64,000 nucleotides of DNA from Spirirestis rafaelensis WJT71-NPBG6 (GCA_019359015.1 JAHHID010000038.1:1-64000), one strand, 5' to 3'. Numbered from the stretch's first letter, positions 8,084 through 17,316 are shown. A program made the numbers and translations. Notes: generated from the letters alone by a model not told the origin.

Positions 8084-9199
8084 ATGGTAGTAGACTCGTC
8101 TATCCAACACACAAAGACTGGTTATAAATCTTCACAGTCTTTAAACGTACTAAGCTTATGTCAGCTACAACTTGAACAGTTAACAATTCAAAATCCTATT
8201 TTTTTCGCTCGGATTGTCTATTACGATCCATTAATGAAAACTCATGAGGAAGTCATTAATTATGCTCCAGCCCGACTTCCTTTTTCTCAAAATACCTTAG
8301 CTTACTTAAGGTCGGAAGAATGGCTGCTGGATTTTCCTCCTGGTTTTACATTAAATGAAATAAAGTTGAATTCTTGTGTTGGCAATTGTTATATTTGTCC
8401 ACTAGGTTACAGGAATCAACGGCCTGAATATATCCAAATATTAAGCGATGAATCTCTCTCACCTACTTTGCAAAATTACGTTAAGCAATCTGCTGTCTTG
8501 GTGAGCAACTATTTAGAGATTTATTTGGAGTGCGGGCAACAGAAAGCTGAAATTAAATTGCTTGAGGAGATAATTCAACGTGCAGGACATCAGTTACGTA
8601 ATAATTTGGGGTTAATTGGTCTGTACGCGCAAAATTTATCTTTGGGATTAAAAGATAAGCGTTTGCAAGAAAATGCAACAATTTTATGTGAAAGCATAGA
8701 AGAGTTAGATAATAATTTAACAGAGTTGATTTATTGTGGTCAAAGTACAAAATTAAGGGTAAGCCTCCAGGATTTGCGAAGTTTAGTTTTAGAAAGTATC
8801 AAAGGTTTACAGCTTTTAATTAATCAAAAGCATCTACAAATATCTTTGCCTGATAGTTCTACTAGCTTAGCAATAGACTGCTTACAAATGAAGCAAGTTT
8901 TTGACAATTTGTTGAGCAACGCTGTTTATTTTAGTCCTGAAGGTGGAACTATTACCTGTAACTGGCAAGTTTTTCAAAGTGAAGTACTAATTAAAATCTC
9001 TGACCAAGGTTCAGGACTATCTCAGCAAGACTTGCAAAAGATATTTACTCCTTTTTATTCTCGTCGTTCAGGAGGTACAGGGCTAGGTTTAACCATTGCC
9101 AAGAAAATTGTTCTTGACCATCAAGGAAGTCTTTGGGGTCAAAATTTGCCGAATGGAGGCGCTCAATTTTCTTTGATATTGCCTCGATCTAAGAGTTAG
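8084..9199 (+). CDS. Cytosolic sensor histidine kinase
   Basis: The 371-residue product has no membrane segment. Residues 1-150 are a sensor region of unclear fold with four cysteines, including CVGNCYIC near 95-103, which might bind a metal or sense redox state. The phosphoacceptor is His169 in RAGHQLRNNLGL. The ATPase domain shows the N box (NLLSNAVYFSP), G1 (DQGSGLS), F box (FTPFYS) and G2 (GGTGLGLTIAKKI). The response regulator follows after 85 bases and is its likely partner. Its place at the head of the spike block and beside the divergent control region makes it a candidate regulator of CIS expression. Confidence 0.9.
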   Translation: MVVDSSIQHTKTGYKSSQSLNVLSLCQLQLEQLTIQNPIFFARIVYYDPLMKTHEEVINYAPARLPFSQNTLAYLRSEEWLLDFPPGFTLNEIKLNSCVGNCYICPLGYRNQRPEYIQILSDESLSPTLQNYVKQSAVLVSNYLEIYLECGQQKAEIKLLEEIIQRAGHQLRNNLGLIGLYAQNLSLGLKDKRLQENATILCESIEELDNNLTELIYCGQSTKLRVSLQDLRSLVLESIKGLQLLINQKHLQISLPDSSTSLAIDCLQMKQVFDNLLSNAVYFSPEGGTITCNWQVFQSEVLIKISDQGSGLSQQDLQKIFTPFYSRRSGGTGLGLTIAKKIVLDHQGSLWGQNLPNGGAQFSLILPRSKS

Positions 9200-9284
9200 T
9201 AACAAGTTTAAGTACAAGGGTACAAACAACGAAACAGGGTTAATCTATAGTTTTTTTGTTTTTTTTAAATCAACATTATATATT

Positions 9285-9962
9285 ATGGCTACTCCTGAAA
9301 AGCTTTCTGTTTTATTAGTAGATGACGAACAACGCTTCCGCCAAGGGTTGCGATCACTCTTGAATTTTTATAGTGTTAGTAATTCATTATTATTAGAAAT
9401 TGTTGGCGAAGCAGCTTCACCAGAACAAGCGTTAAAACTCGCACTCAAAGAGCATCCAAACTTAATTTTGCTTGATATGGAATTAGCTGGGGGTGATGGA
9501 ATTACCGTTCTCTTAAATTTAAAAGAAAATTCTTATAATGGCAAGGTTTTAGTATTATCAGCGCATCAAGAAGACGATTGGATATTCCGGGCAATGCAAG
9601 CGGGAGCCGCTGGTTATGTGTATAAAAACCGTTTGGCAACTCAATTGTGTGAGGCTATTACCACCGTGATAAAATCGGAAATTTATCTACCTTTAGAGGT
9701 CGCTAGTGGTTTTTTCCGTCGTTTTCAGGCTTATTCTGAGTCTTGTTTGCAAGCCAATCAAAAACTGCACTTGACAGAAAGAGAACAAGAAGTTTTACAC
9801 TGGTTAACTCAAGGTTCTTCTAATGAAGAAATAGCTAAACATTTATATGTTACCGTGGCTACTGTTAAGGCTCATCTGACAAGTATTTTTGAAAAATTAA
9901 AGGTTACTAGCCGTACCCAAGCTATTGTAACTGCCTTAAAGTTAGGTTTAATTCAGGTTTGA
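9285..9962 (+). CDS. NarL/FixJ-type response regulator
   Basis: This 225-residue protein has a receiver domain (acidic pair in VDDEQRFRQ, phosphoacceptor Asp64 in LILLDMELAGGDG, Lys in the KNR segment near 114) and a C-terminal LuxR-type helix-turn-helix: LTEREQEVLHWLTQGSSNEE, IAKHLYVTVATVKAHLTSIF. It is preceded by the histidine kinase. Proteins of this class bind DNA as dimers when phosphorylated; the target is not visible from sequence, but the 7558-8083 control region is the obvious one to test. Confidence 0.92.
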   Translation: MATPEKLSVLLVDDEQRFRQGLRSLLNFYSVSNSLLLEIVGEAASPEQALKLALKEHPNLILLDMELAGGDGITVLLNLKENSYNGKVLVLSAHQEDDWIFRAMQAGAAGYVYKNRLATQLCEAITTVIKSEIYLPLEVASGFFRRFQAYSESCLQANQKLHLTEREQEVLHWLTQGSSNEEIAKHLYVTVATVKAHLTSIFEKLKVTSRTQAIVTALKLGLIQV

Positions 9963-10032
9963 TAATTTTCACTTGGAACTACTACCCATTATTTAGTAAC
10001 AGCTAACAGGTTATCTGCCAAGGAGTTTGTAA

Positions 10033-12180
10033 GTGGGGACAAAGGAATATTTGTATAAAGAGTACTCGTGTTCTCGCAATGCACCATTAAATTGCGATCG
10101 CCCTTTGCAGACAGCGCAGGAAATATCAGGGGCTAAGTTTTGTTTGGAATGTGGTTTTCCAGCGACTTTAGCGCAAAATTCGGAAATTAAGGGCAATCGA
10201 GGCATTTATAAAGTTGGGAAATTTTTGTGTACGCGCTCTATGGGACGGTTATATTCTGGAATACAGATTAGTGATAACCAACCTGTAGTAATTAAAGAAT
10301 ATCTTTTACCCAGTCGTTGTTTTAATGCCGAAGAGACGCGACAGTGCAAACAGACTTTTCAGCAAGTCGCGGGGGTGAGTCTCGCAGATGGCAGAAACCA
10401 AAACTTTCGTCTGATTGAGCCTTGGGAAGCGATCGCAGACGAGCGAGGAGAACGCTGTTATATAATTACCAAACAGGTAGAAGTATCGCAAACTTTAAGC
10501 CAATACCTGATGGCTAAAGGTGCAATGGATGCACCGCAAGTACGCCAAGTACTCAATCAAACTCTGCAAACTTTACAGTTTCTTCATACTTCATCGCTGC
10601 GCTTTCCCTCCAATCAAGTGCAGCGTGGACTGGCTCACGGCAACCTCAATTTAGATAGCATTTTAATTAAAGTAGAGAGTAATCAACAGTTTTATATATA
10701 TCTTGATGATTTAGCTATCTGGGAAAGCTTATTTAACCCACCCCCTACCAAAGTCGCAAAACCTCAACTTGAACAAGATTTGGTGGCATTAGGATTAGTA
10801 GCTTTTTATTTGTGGGCAGGAAAGGCTGTAGATAGCACTTCAGGTCAACCCCTGAATCCGAGAAAAGCTGAAAATTGGTCGAATTCAGACCCTCACCTCC
10901 AGCAGTTTCTTTATCACTTAATTGGGCTAGATAAACCTTTTGAGAGTGCCGAGGCAGCTCGCAAAGCTTTGTTGCAACTACCGAAACAAAACCAAGCAAG
11001 CGGTGAAGCAGGTTTAACAGCTTTGGAGCAGCCAGAGAAAATGTGGCGATCGCCTTTAATTTTACTAGCAATTCTGGCTTTGCTCTTGCTTGGAGGAGGG
11101 ATATGGTATTTTTTCAAACCTGGTTCCGCTTTAAGAGCGAGTAATTGCGGACAGTGGTGCAAACTTTTATCGGGTTTTTCCGAAGTCAGCACTGTACCCG
11201 CAGGAGAATTTACTTATACAGGAGAAAACAACGGCACATGGAGTACAGTTTTAAAACAAAAACCAGAGAGCGGCACTCTTGAAGAAACTTTAACCAAACC
11301 GAAACAAGATGTAACATTTAATTACCAATCTGTGCCATCTTCGGATGTAAAGGCTGTGAGCGTGCCAGTAGAGAAGGTGCGTAGTTGTAAAGAAGAGTAT
11401 AAAGAAAAACAAAGTTGTCAAGCCTATTTTGCAATGACATCTTTAAACGTAGATCAAGAATTAGAAAGCAAATCTGTTGCCTATGACGGCTTACTAGTAT
11501 TTGTTGGTTCTAGTAAGGATGACTCGGCTCCGGTAAAAATACTTAAAGGAAAAATTAGCTTAGAACAATTGCGGCAAATTTATACAGGCAAAATCACCAA
11601 CTGGCGAGAATTTGGTGGTTCGGATCTTCCCATACAACCTTATGCTCCTACAGAACCGGAAGCAGTGCGCTTTTTTCAACAGCAAGTATTAAAAGATGAT
11701 CCGCAGCAAATTGCTTTATATAAAGAAGTTACTAAGCAATTTACCGAAATAACTGAGAACACTCAAAAGCAAATCAGGGCTAAATTCGAGAAAGGGGAAG
11801 CAGGTATCATCAGTTTTGGCATTCTCAGTAAAACTTGGAATCAATGCAACGGCTATCCTTTAGCTTTAGTTGATGACAATAACCGCGAAACTCAGCCGCT
11901 GTTGCAGTTTAATAAGCAGCCAATCAACCCAGAAGTGAATTTATGTGACCGAAGATATTATTTTGATGTTGAAAGTTTTAGAACAGGTCGCTATCCTTTG
12001 GGATATCCTTTGAATGTAGTGTACCCTAAGGATAATAGTCTGCCTAAGGTCGGTTCAAAATTCGCCGAAATGCTTACTACCCGTGAGGGTCAATGCCTGC
12101 TAAAAAAAGTAGGGTTGGTTCCTTTACAGATTATACCTGAAAACGATAAAATTGCTCATGGCTGCAAATCGGTGCCCTAA
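10033..12180 (+). CDS. Membrane pseudokinase fused to a PstS-like substrate-binding domain
   Basis: The GTG start at 10033 is supported by AAGGAG seven bases upstream. Residues 13-40 carry Cys13, Cys21, Cys37 and Cys40 (FCLECG), a probable zinc ribbon. Residues about 50-310 follow a protein kinase fold, but the catalytic loop reads AHGNLNLDSIL instead of HRDLKPxN and the DFG site reads DDLAIW, so phosphotransfer is unlikely. A single membrane span lies at about 339-358. The remaining 355 residues resemble a phosphate-type substrate-binding protein: LVFVGSSKDD, then ISLEQLRQIYTGKITNWREF, then FFQQQVLKDD. The predicted layout is a cytoplasmic pseudokinase with the binding domain across the membrane. 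It overlaps the next FHA gene by 23 bases, so the two are coupled. Confidence 0.82.
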   Translation: MGTKEYLYKEYSCSRNAPLNCDRPLQTAQEISGAKFCLECGFPATLAQNSEIKGNRGIYKVGKFLCTRSMGRLYSGIQISDNQPVVIKEYLLPSRCFNAEETRQCKQTFQQVAGVSLADGRNQNFRLIEPWEAIADERGERCYIITKQVEVSQTLSQYLMAKGAMDAPQVRQVLNQTLQTLQFLHTSSLRFPSNQVQRGLAHGNLNLDSILIKVESNQQFYIYLDDLAIWESLFNPPPTKVAKPQLEQDLVALGLVAFYLWAGKAVDSTSGQPLNPRKAENWSNSDPHLQQFLYHLIGLDKPFESAEAARKALLQLPKQNQASGEAGLTALEQPEKMWRSPLILLAILALLLLGGGIWYFFKPGSALRASNCGQWCKLLSGFSEVSTVPAGEFTYTGENNGTWSTVLKQKPESGTLEETLTKPKQDVTFNYQSVPSSDVKAVSVPVEKVRSCKEEYKEKQSCQAYFAMTSLNVDQELESKSVAYDGLLVFVGSSKDDSAPVKILKGKISLEQLRQIYTGKITNWREFGGSDLPIQPYAPTEPEAVRFFQQQVLKDDPQQIALYKEVTKQFTEITENTQKQIRAKFEKGEAGIISFGILSKTWNQCNGYPLALVDDNNRETQPLLQFNKQPINPEVNLCDRRYYFDVESFRTGRYPLGYPLNVVYPKDNSLPKVGSKFAEMLTTREGQCLLKKVGLVPLQIIPENDKIAHGCKSVP

Positions 12181-12778
12181 CTCTAGTTGCGAATATTTTA
12201 ATCGTCCCTTGCCCAACCATGCTAAGGTCTGCCCTCTATGCGGCACGGCGTTGGGTGATATGATTTCTGCACCAGTCCAGCCTAACCCGCCATTACCAGC
12301 TACTCCTAATGTCGTTGCTTATCCACAAGTCCAATATCAGACACCACCTTCGACTCAGCTAAATCAGATGCCGGTAGAGCAAACTAATTATCAGCCTCGA
12401 CCTCCCTACGCACAGCAGGTTCTACCCTCACCACCATCTCGTGTGCAACCAGTACTAAAACTGGTGCATACAACAGGCAGAGAATTTTATTTGCGTGGGG
12501 AAAACGGTTGTATTGGTAGGCGATCGCAAATTCAGGGAACAGTACCAGAAATTGACTTGGTAGGTATTCCCGATGAAGGGATAGTTTCCCGAACACACGC
12601 GCGAGTGCATTGGGACTGGAATCAAAATACTTACATGATTTTAGACGACCACAGCCGTAATGGCACTTATATCAACGGTAATCTTCTTTCCCCAGGTGTT
12701 AATTATCGCTTGAGTCATGGTGATTCATTGCAACTGGGCCAGGATGGGTTAGTGCGGTTTACGGTGGTAGTGGCTTAA
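12158..12778 (+). CDS. Zinc-ribbon and FHA domain protein
   Basis: I chose ATG 12158, inside the end of the pseudokinase gene, over TTG 12152; the product has 206 residues. It starts with CPNSSC and CPLCG, a four-cysteine ribbon, continues with a proline/glutamine-rich linker (about 35-105), and ends in an FHA domain with GRRSQIQG, GIVSRTHARVHWDW and DDHSRNGTYINGN. All residues expected for phosphothreonine binding (Arg, Ser-Arg, Asn-Gly) are present. Translational overlap with the pseudokinase suggests the two products interact. Within a CIS operon it is likely to read a threonine-phosphorylation signal; the active kinase at 41306 is one possible source. Confidence 0.88.
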   Translation: MAANRCPNSSCEYFNRPLPNHAKVCPLCGTALGDMISAPVQPNPPLPATPNVVAYPQVQYQTPPSTQLNQMPVEQTNYQPRPPYAQQVLPSPPSRVQPVLKLVHTTGREFYLRGENGCIGRRSQIQGTVPEIDLVGIPDEGIVSRTHARVHWDWNQNTYMILDDHSRNGTYINGNLLSPGVNYRLSHGDSLQLGQDGLVRFTVVVA

Positions 12779-12889
12779 CTTGTTTGACTCATAACACAAA
12801 CAGACTCGACATCTTGAGTTCGACCTTTGGCTAATTCTGATTTTGGCGCAGTGCCTTTAGCCTGGAATTAGAAACAGGTTCTTTTAATT

Positions 12890-13126
12890 ATGGATTCAGA
12901 ACGCATACAACCATCTTTAGCTCCGATTGGAGACATTGGTGGGACTGCTGGATACGCTGCTATACCTGCGACAGATGATGCCACCAAAGCGGTATCTGCT
13001 GCTAGCTTCGATCTTGGCGACTCATTATTAATGGACAAGCTGTGCGATCGCGTTTACGAACTGCTGCTAGAAGATATGCGATCGCAGCGTGAGAGGGTAA
13101 GAAACTATGGTTCGACGAGGTGGTAA
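12890..13126 (+). CDS. Small CIS protein with the RVYELL...RERVRNYG C-terminal motif
   Basis: The 78-residue product is hydrophilic in its first half and ends with LCDRVYELLLEDMRSQRERV, then RNYGSTRW. The same pattern (LAREVYHRLRQRLEIERERH) closes the 973-residue protein two genes downstream, so the two proteins share a short amphipathic C-terminal helix that probably docks on a common CIS component. Its stop codon overlaps the ATG of the tube gene (TAATG), which proves tight coupling. I know no function for it; a small baseplate or tube-assembly factor is a guess from position. Confidence 0.7.
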   Translation: MDSERIQPSLAPIGDIGGTAGYAAIPATDDATKAVSAASFDLGDSLLMDKLCDRVYELLLEDMRSQRERVRNYGSTRW

Positions 13127-13665
13127 TGGCTGATAACAATAATAATGGCAATAATAGCAACATTCTGCATGAATTGAATTATGTCACCACAAATCGTTTC
13201 TATGTAGAAATTGATAGTACGATTGCGGCTTCTTTTACTGAATGTTCGGGATTGAGCTTTCAGATTAAGAAAAATGTTTTTTACGAAGGTGGTGTTAACG
13301 ATCAACAACGTATTTATTTAGGTCATGCAGAATTTGCCGATGTAACTCTAAAACGAGGAATTACAGATCATTTTGGTTTCTTGAACTGGATAACTCAAAT
13401 TTTTGAAGAGAAGAATAAGGATATAATTATGCGCCGCAATGTCAACATTCTTTTATTTAATCAAGCTGGTGAAACTATGATGAGTTGGACACTCATTGGT
13501 GCAATTCCTATAGCTTGGAAAACACCTGCATTACAAGCAGATGGTAATGCCGTTGCAATTGAAGAACTAACCTTAGCTTATGAAGGTTTGAAAATTGCCC
13601 AAGAAGGAGGGGGAGGTAATCCTACACAACGGGAGATTAAGTCGAGATTCTTCCAGTCTAATTAA
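13126..13665 (+). CDS. CIS inner tube protein (T4 gp19 family), third copy
   Basis: Starting at ATG 13126, the 179-residue product has an Asn-rich leader, then the gp19 signatures YVTTNRFYVEIDSTIAASFT, ECSGLSFQIKK, VTLKRGITDHFGFLNWI and EELTLAYEGLKI. It is longer than the other two tube proteins and is encoded with the spike and probable tape measure. This is the position of an initiator tube ring next to the spike in related systems (Afp5-like), while the two copies at 3895 and 4449 sit with the sheath. Assignment to a particular ring is inference. Confidence 0.88.
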   Translation: MADNNNNGNNSNILHELNYVTTNRFYVEIDSTIAASFTECSGLSFQIKKNVFYEGGVNDQQRIYLGHAEFADVTLKRGITDHFGFLNWITQIFEEKNKDIIMRRNVNILLFNQAGETMMSWTLIGAIPIAWKTPALQADGNAVAIEELTLAYEGLKIAQEGGGGNPTQREIKSRFFQSN

Positions 13666-13689
13666 TTTATCCTGCATCCAAATCCAACT

Positions 13690-16611
13690 ATGCAAATAAT
13701 TAAACCAACACTAGGCATAGAAACATCGCTGCTAGGAGCAGTAAATTCTCTGGGGATACCTAACAGACTTTCTTTAAAAAAAGAGTCTTATTTTTCTTTG
13801 CGATCGCCATTAATTAATTACTCTAAACTATTCCTACGCCGACAACATAAATCATTAATAAATCTGGACACATGGAATACAGAAAATAGGCATGATGACG
13901 AAGATTTTGATATTTTCACAAACATCGTGCCCATTGATTTTACCGAAGTTGATGCAACTGCAAAACAAACTTATATAGATAATACCGATATCGGCATAAA
14001 TCCTATTGTTAATAATATTTTCATAAAGCCGATTGAAAAGCACAAAAATATCAATAATTCGTCGCAACTAAATCAGCATAAAAAATCTAAATCCAAAAAA
14101 ACAACTAAATCAAAACCTAAAGCAAAGTCCAAAAAACAAGACCAATCCTTAAATCAAAATAACACGATAGTTCCTATTGATGATAGACAACTAGAAATTT
14201 CCAGCTTTAATATTGCTGAGACTGAACTTGATACAATTAGACTTACAGAAAGTCCTCTTCCAGCAAAACATATCACTGATTTGCCAGAAAATCCTCTTGT
14301 TCCATCAATACCAACATCGTCTCAAATACAAGACAAACCTATTTTTTTAGAGGAATTAGCAAATAATCAGTTAATTACTTCAGAACAAATAAAAAATTCA
14401 GTTCAAAGTGAAAATTTAGAGGAAATTAATTTTTTCAACACTCCAGAAAACTCTACTCCGCTACACCAGAGTATCGACTCAAAAATCATTACAAATAAAT
14501 CTCAAGAAACTAAATCTTCCATTTCAACAAACTTGCCTCAGAATAGTGAAAACTCTACATTGTTGAGGGATACCAACGATGAACAGTTAAAACTTGAACC
14601 TCTTGTGATGCCTTTGACTGAGATCACACCAGAAAGTCTTATCTCAAATATTCCCATAAATTCCACTCCCCAACCACAAAATACTAACTTAGATATCACC
14701 AAAAATCAACTACAAAAACTTCCGTCAGAAGCTTTAAAAACCAACTTAGCTAAAGCGGAACAACCTATTTTATTGAAACATTTACCAAACGATAAACAAC
14801 AAGTCACTCCTAAAGTCATACCTGAACCCTCTTTCATAAATCCTACTTTAGAACCGCAGGATATCGAATTAGACAACATCACAGAGCAGACTAATTTACC
14901 AATTATCCAAACACCAACAGAGGAATTAGTACAGCAGAAAAGAATTGTAGAAGACAGTCTGAATGTGTCTCAATACATCTCGTTTAGTGATGTCGATGCC
15001 TCAAAAATCCCCCCAACCCCCCTTAGCTATATTCCCCCCTTAAAAAGAGAATTTATGGGGGATAAAACTTTATCCGATAAGTATTGGGATGTGCCCTATT
15101 CTCCCATTCCAGATAAGGAAACCAAAGAACAAAGTAAGCTACATACCTCAAACCAACCAGAGAAACTTTACAATCAGGAAAATTCAACAGACTCTTTGTT
15201 GAAATCAGAGAACTCACCTATACAAGAGTCATTTCCTGAACTGAGTTTTCCATCACAAAATGTAACTCTAGAATCACAAGAAAGTATACCCGTTTTGCCA
15301 GCAGTTACCGTAGATAATACAAAAGATAAATCTACTCTGTTGAGAACAATAACGAGCGAACAGCAAACATTATCTACTACTTCCAGTTTAGAAATCTCAG
15401 AAGAGGTTGATGTTTCAGAAATATCAAAAAGTCCTACTTCCCCAAAGCAGAATACCAACGTAGATAATACCACATTAAAGTTACAGGAAAGTCTAATTTC
15501 TAACTTTTCTAATATAGAAGAAAAACCTACTGCATCAAAAGAATTAGAGAACGAGAAACAGATAATAACTTCTGAAATAGCTGTTGTACATCCTCAAATT
15601 TTAGAAAAACTTCATGTCTTGGACATCCCAGAGGACACCCAAGCCTCACATTCAAAAGATATTTCAAATTTACCTGATTCACAACACAATCAGGATAATA
15701 CTTTGCCAATAGAAGCATTAGAAAACAAACCTTTCGAGATACCAGCACCCGCAGGTTTTGCTACTGGTGGGTTGGTAGCTGCTTCTCAGCCTATAGAGAA
15801 GCAGCAAATAGCATCCTCTGATATTATACCTGCTATGCTTACCCCTGGAGAGTTTATCATCAATGCCAGAGATGCACAGCAGAATTTAGATGTATTACAT
15901 TATCTCAACAGTGGTGGTACTTTACCAGAAGATGTAATTTTCCCCACAGCACCGACACTTGAATCAAAAGAGGAAGCAGACACAGCCTCTATAAAACCTT
16001 CGACTAAAGTCGATACTTTTAAACAAACAGCACCACAAGAAAACGTTGATCTAAACTTATCAACAACTCGAAATTTACTAACTTCACCTTCACCAGACTT
16101 AGGAATTAAAAACCAAGGTATTGCTATAGATAGTTCTCTACAGTTTAATACTTTTGCCAATTCTAAATCTGATGTAAGTAAATCCAATGACTATTTATCA
16201 CCTCCACAAATTTTTAGACAAAAAAATACTAATAATACTAATGCTCCTTCCCAATGGTCAAGTGTTGAAGAATTATTAAATGGTAATAATGAATTCACAA
16301 TATTTAACTTTGGTGATGTGGAATATAGCAGGCAAAATTTAGAGAATTCTTCAATGGATGAATCACCAAAAATATTTGCGAAACAATTACCTTCTCCCAA
16401 AGGTTTTGCTGAGGGGGGAGAAGTAACTGTAACTGATATTGCTACAAATATAGAACCAATAACTGAAACGATTCAAAGACCCTCTGATTTGGAAGATAAA
16501 AATTATCCAGATTTAGAAACCCTAGCTCGTGAAGTTTACCACAGACTACGGCAACGTTTGGAAATTGAACGAGAGCGTCACGGTATATATTTGGGTCGTT
16601 TACCTTGGTAA
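13690..16611 (+). CDS. Probable CIS tape-measure (length-ruler) protein
   Basis: The 973-residue product is mostly low-complexity Ser/Thr/Gln/Pro/Asn sequence, with a lysine-rich tract near 130-155. At about 690-740 it has GFATGGLVAASQ followed by SSDIIPAMLTPGEFIINARD, the glycine-rich DxxPAMLTPGEFIIN motif that recurs near the end of phage tape-measure proteins, and again KGFAEGGEVTV near 905. The C-terminus (LAREVYHRLRQRLEIERERH) matches that of the small protein at 12890. Length, position between tube and Afp7-like genes, and motif all fit a ruler (Afp14 role), although long disordered rather than coiled-coil structure is unusual. A GC-rich repeat is embedded in frame at about 15005-15070. 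Confidence 0.68.
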   Translation: MQIIKPTLGIETSLLGAVNSLGIPNRLSLKKESYFSLRSPLINYSKLFLRRQHKSLINLDTWNTENRHDDEDFDIFTNIVPIDFTEVDATAKQTYIDNTDIGINPIVNNIFIKPIEKHKNINNSSQLNQHKKSKSKKTTKSKPKAKSKKQDQSLNQNNTIVPIDDRQLEISSFNIAETELDTIRLTESPLPAKHITDLPENPLVPSIPTSSQIQDKPIFLEELANNQLITSEQIKNSVQSENLEEINFFNTPENSTPLHQSIDSKIITNKSQETKSSISTNLPQNSENSTLLRDTNDEQLKLEPLVMPLTEITPESLISNIPINSTPQPQNTNLDITKNQLQKLPSEALKTNLAKAEQPILLKHLPNDKQQVTPKVIPEPSFINPTLEPQDIELDNITEQTNLPIIQTPTEELVQQKRIVEDSLNVSQYISFSDVDASKIPPTPLSYIPPLKREFMGDKTLSDKYWDVPYSPIPDKETKEQSKLHTSNQPEKLYNQENSTDSLLKSENSPIQESFPELSFPSQNVTLESQESIPVLPAVTVDNTKDKSTLLRTITSEQQTLSTTSSLEISEEVDVSEISKSPTSPKQNTNVDNTTLKLQESLISNFSNIEEKPTASKELENEKQIITSEIAVVHPQILEKLHVLDIPEDTQASHSKDISNLPDSQHNQDNTLPIEALENKPFEIPAPAGFATGGLVAASQPIEKQQIASSDIIPAMLTPGEFIINARDAQQNLDVLHYLNSGGTLPEDVIFPTAPTLESKEEADTASIKPSTKVDTFKQTAPQENVDLNLSTTRNLLTSPSPDLGIKNQGIAIDSSLQFNTFANSKSDVSKSNDYLSPPQIFRQKNTNNTNAPSQWSSVEELLNGNNEFTIFNFGDVEYSRQNLENSSMDESPKIFAKQLPSPKGFAEGGEVTVTDIATNIEPITETIQRPSDLEDKNYPDLETLAREVYHRLRQRLEIERERHGIYLGRLPW
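15003..15066 (+). repeat. C-run/G-run dispersed repeat translated in frame
   Basis: Inside the AT-rich tape-measure gene there is a sudden stretch with CCCCCC, AACCCCCC, TTCCCCCC and then TATGGGGG. It looks like the small palindromic intergenic repeats common in Nostocales genomes. It is read as ASKIPPTPLSYIPPLKREFM without breaking the frame. The composition contrast with the flanks is plain; the match to a dispersed family is from memory and needs a genome search. Confidence 0.45.
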
Positions 16612-16659
16612 TTTTTTTATTTATAGCTTAGTAAAATAATTAATAGGAGAAATAATCAA

Positions 16660-17268
16660 ATGGGAAGTAATACAATCAAAGCTCAACCTATTATAATTCA
16701 TAAAGTTAAACCACAACTTCAAAAAGCAAAGCTAATAGCTTATGACAATGAAGCTAAAGATATTGAACTCATGTTTAATCCCACAGAAATTAGCTTTACA
16801 AGAACTGTCAAATGGGAAAATCAACCAGGTAACAGAGGTTCTACTCTACTGCCAAAGATAAACTTTTCTGGTGTAGAGCCTTACAAATTTACTCTAAAAC
16901 AGTTGCTGTTTGATACTTATGAAATGAAAGAATCAGTGATGGACAAATATATAAATAAAATTAAGTTAGGAGTAGAACCTATTGGCAGTAGTCAAAACAA
17001 CAGTTCAACTAATGGTAGTATAAATAATACCAATAATGACCGCCGTCCACCTGTTTACAAATTTACTTGGGGTCAAGAGTATTTTCACTGCGTCATCACA
17101 AGTTTAACCTATACTCTTACGATGTTTCTCACTGATGGTACACCAGTCAGGGCAATGGTAGATATCAGCTTGCAAGAAGTTGATAAGAAGAACCCTCCTG
17201 GTGACAGACAAACTAATCAAAAAGGTTCAAATCGTCCGCAAGATCCCAGAATTAGATCACCTCGATAA
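16660..17268 (+). CDS. CIS tube/baseplate-hub protein, Afp7-like, without LysM
   Basis: AGGAG at 16645-16649 precedes ATG 16660. The 202-residue product contains MFNPTEISFTRTVKWENQPG, then FSGVEPYKFTLKQLLFDTYE and FTWGQEYFHCVITSLTYTLT, which define the CIS tube N-terminal family (Afp7 role, between tube and spike). The family usually ends in a LysM-type domain; this protein instead ends in a short basic tail (NRPQDPRIRSPR), so that domain is missing or replaced. It is followed 48 bases later by the spike gene. Confidence 0.82.
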   Translation: MGSNTIKAQPIIIHKVKPQLQKAKLIAYDNEAKDIELMFNPTEISFTRTVKWENQPGNRGSTLLPKINFSGVEPYKFTLKQLLFDTYEMKESVMDKYINKIKLGVEPIGSSQNNSSTNGSINNTNNDRRPPVYKFTWGQEYFHCVITSLTYTLTMFLTDGTPVRAMVDISLQEVDKKNPPGDRQTNQKGSNRPQDPRIRSPR

Positions 17269-17316
17269 AAGTATGAAGTATAAATTAGAAAATTTTCACC
17301 CTTTATCCTTCAGTAT

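Noticed and set aside
15527-16400. Minus-strand frames inside the tape-measure gene
   Set aside because: They are shadows of a low-complexity gene; the plus frame has operon context and family motifs.
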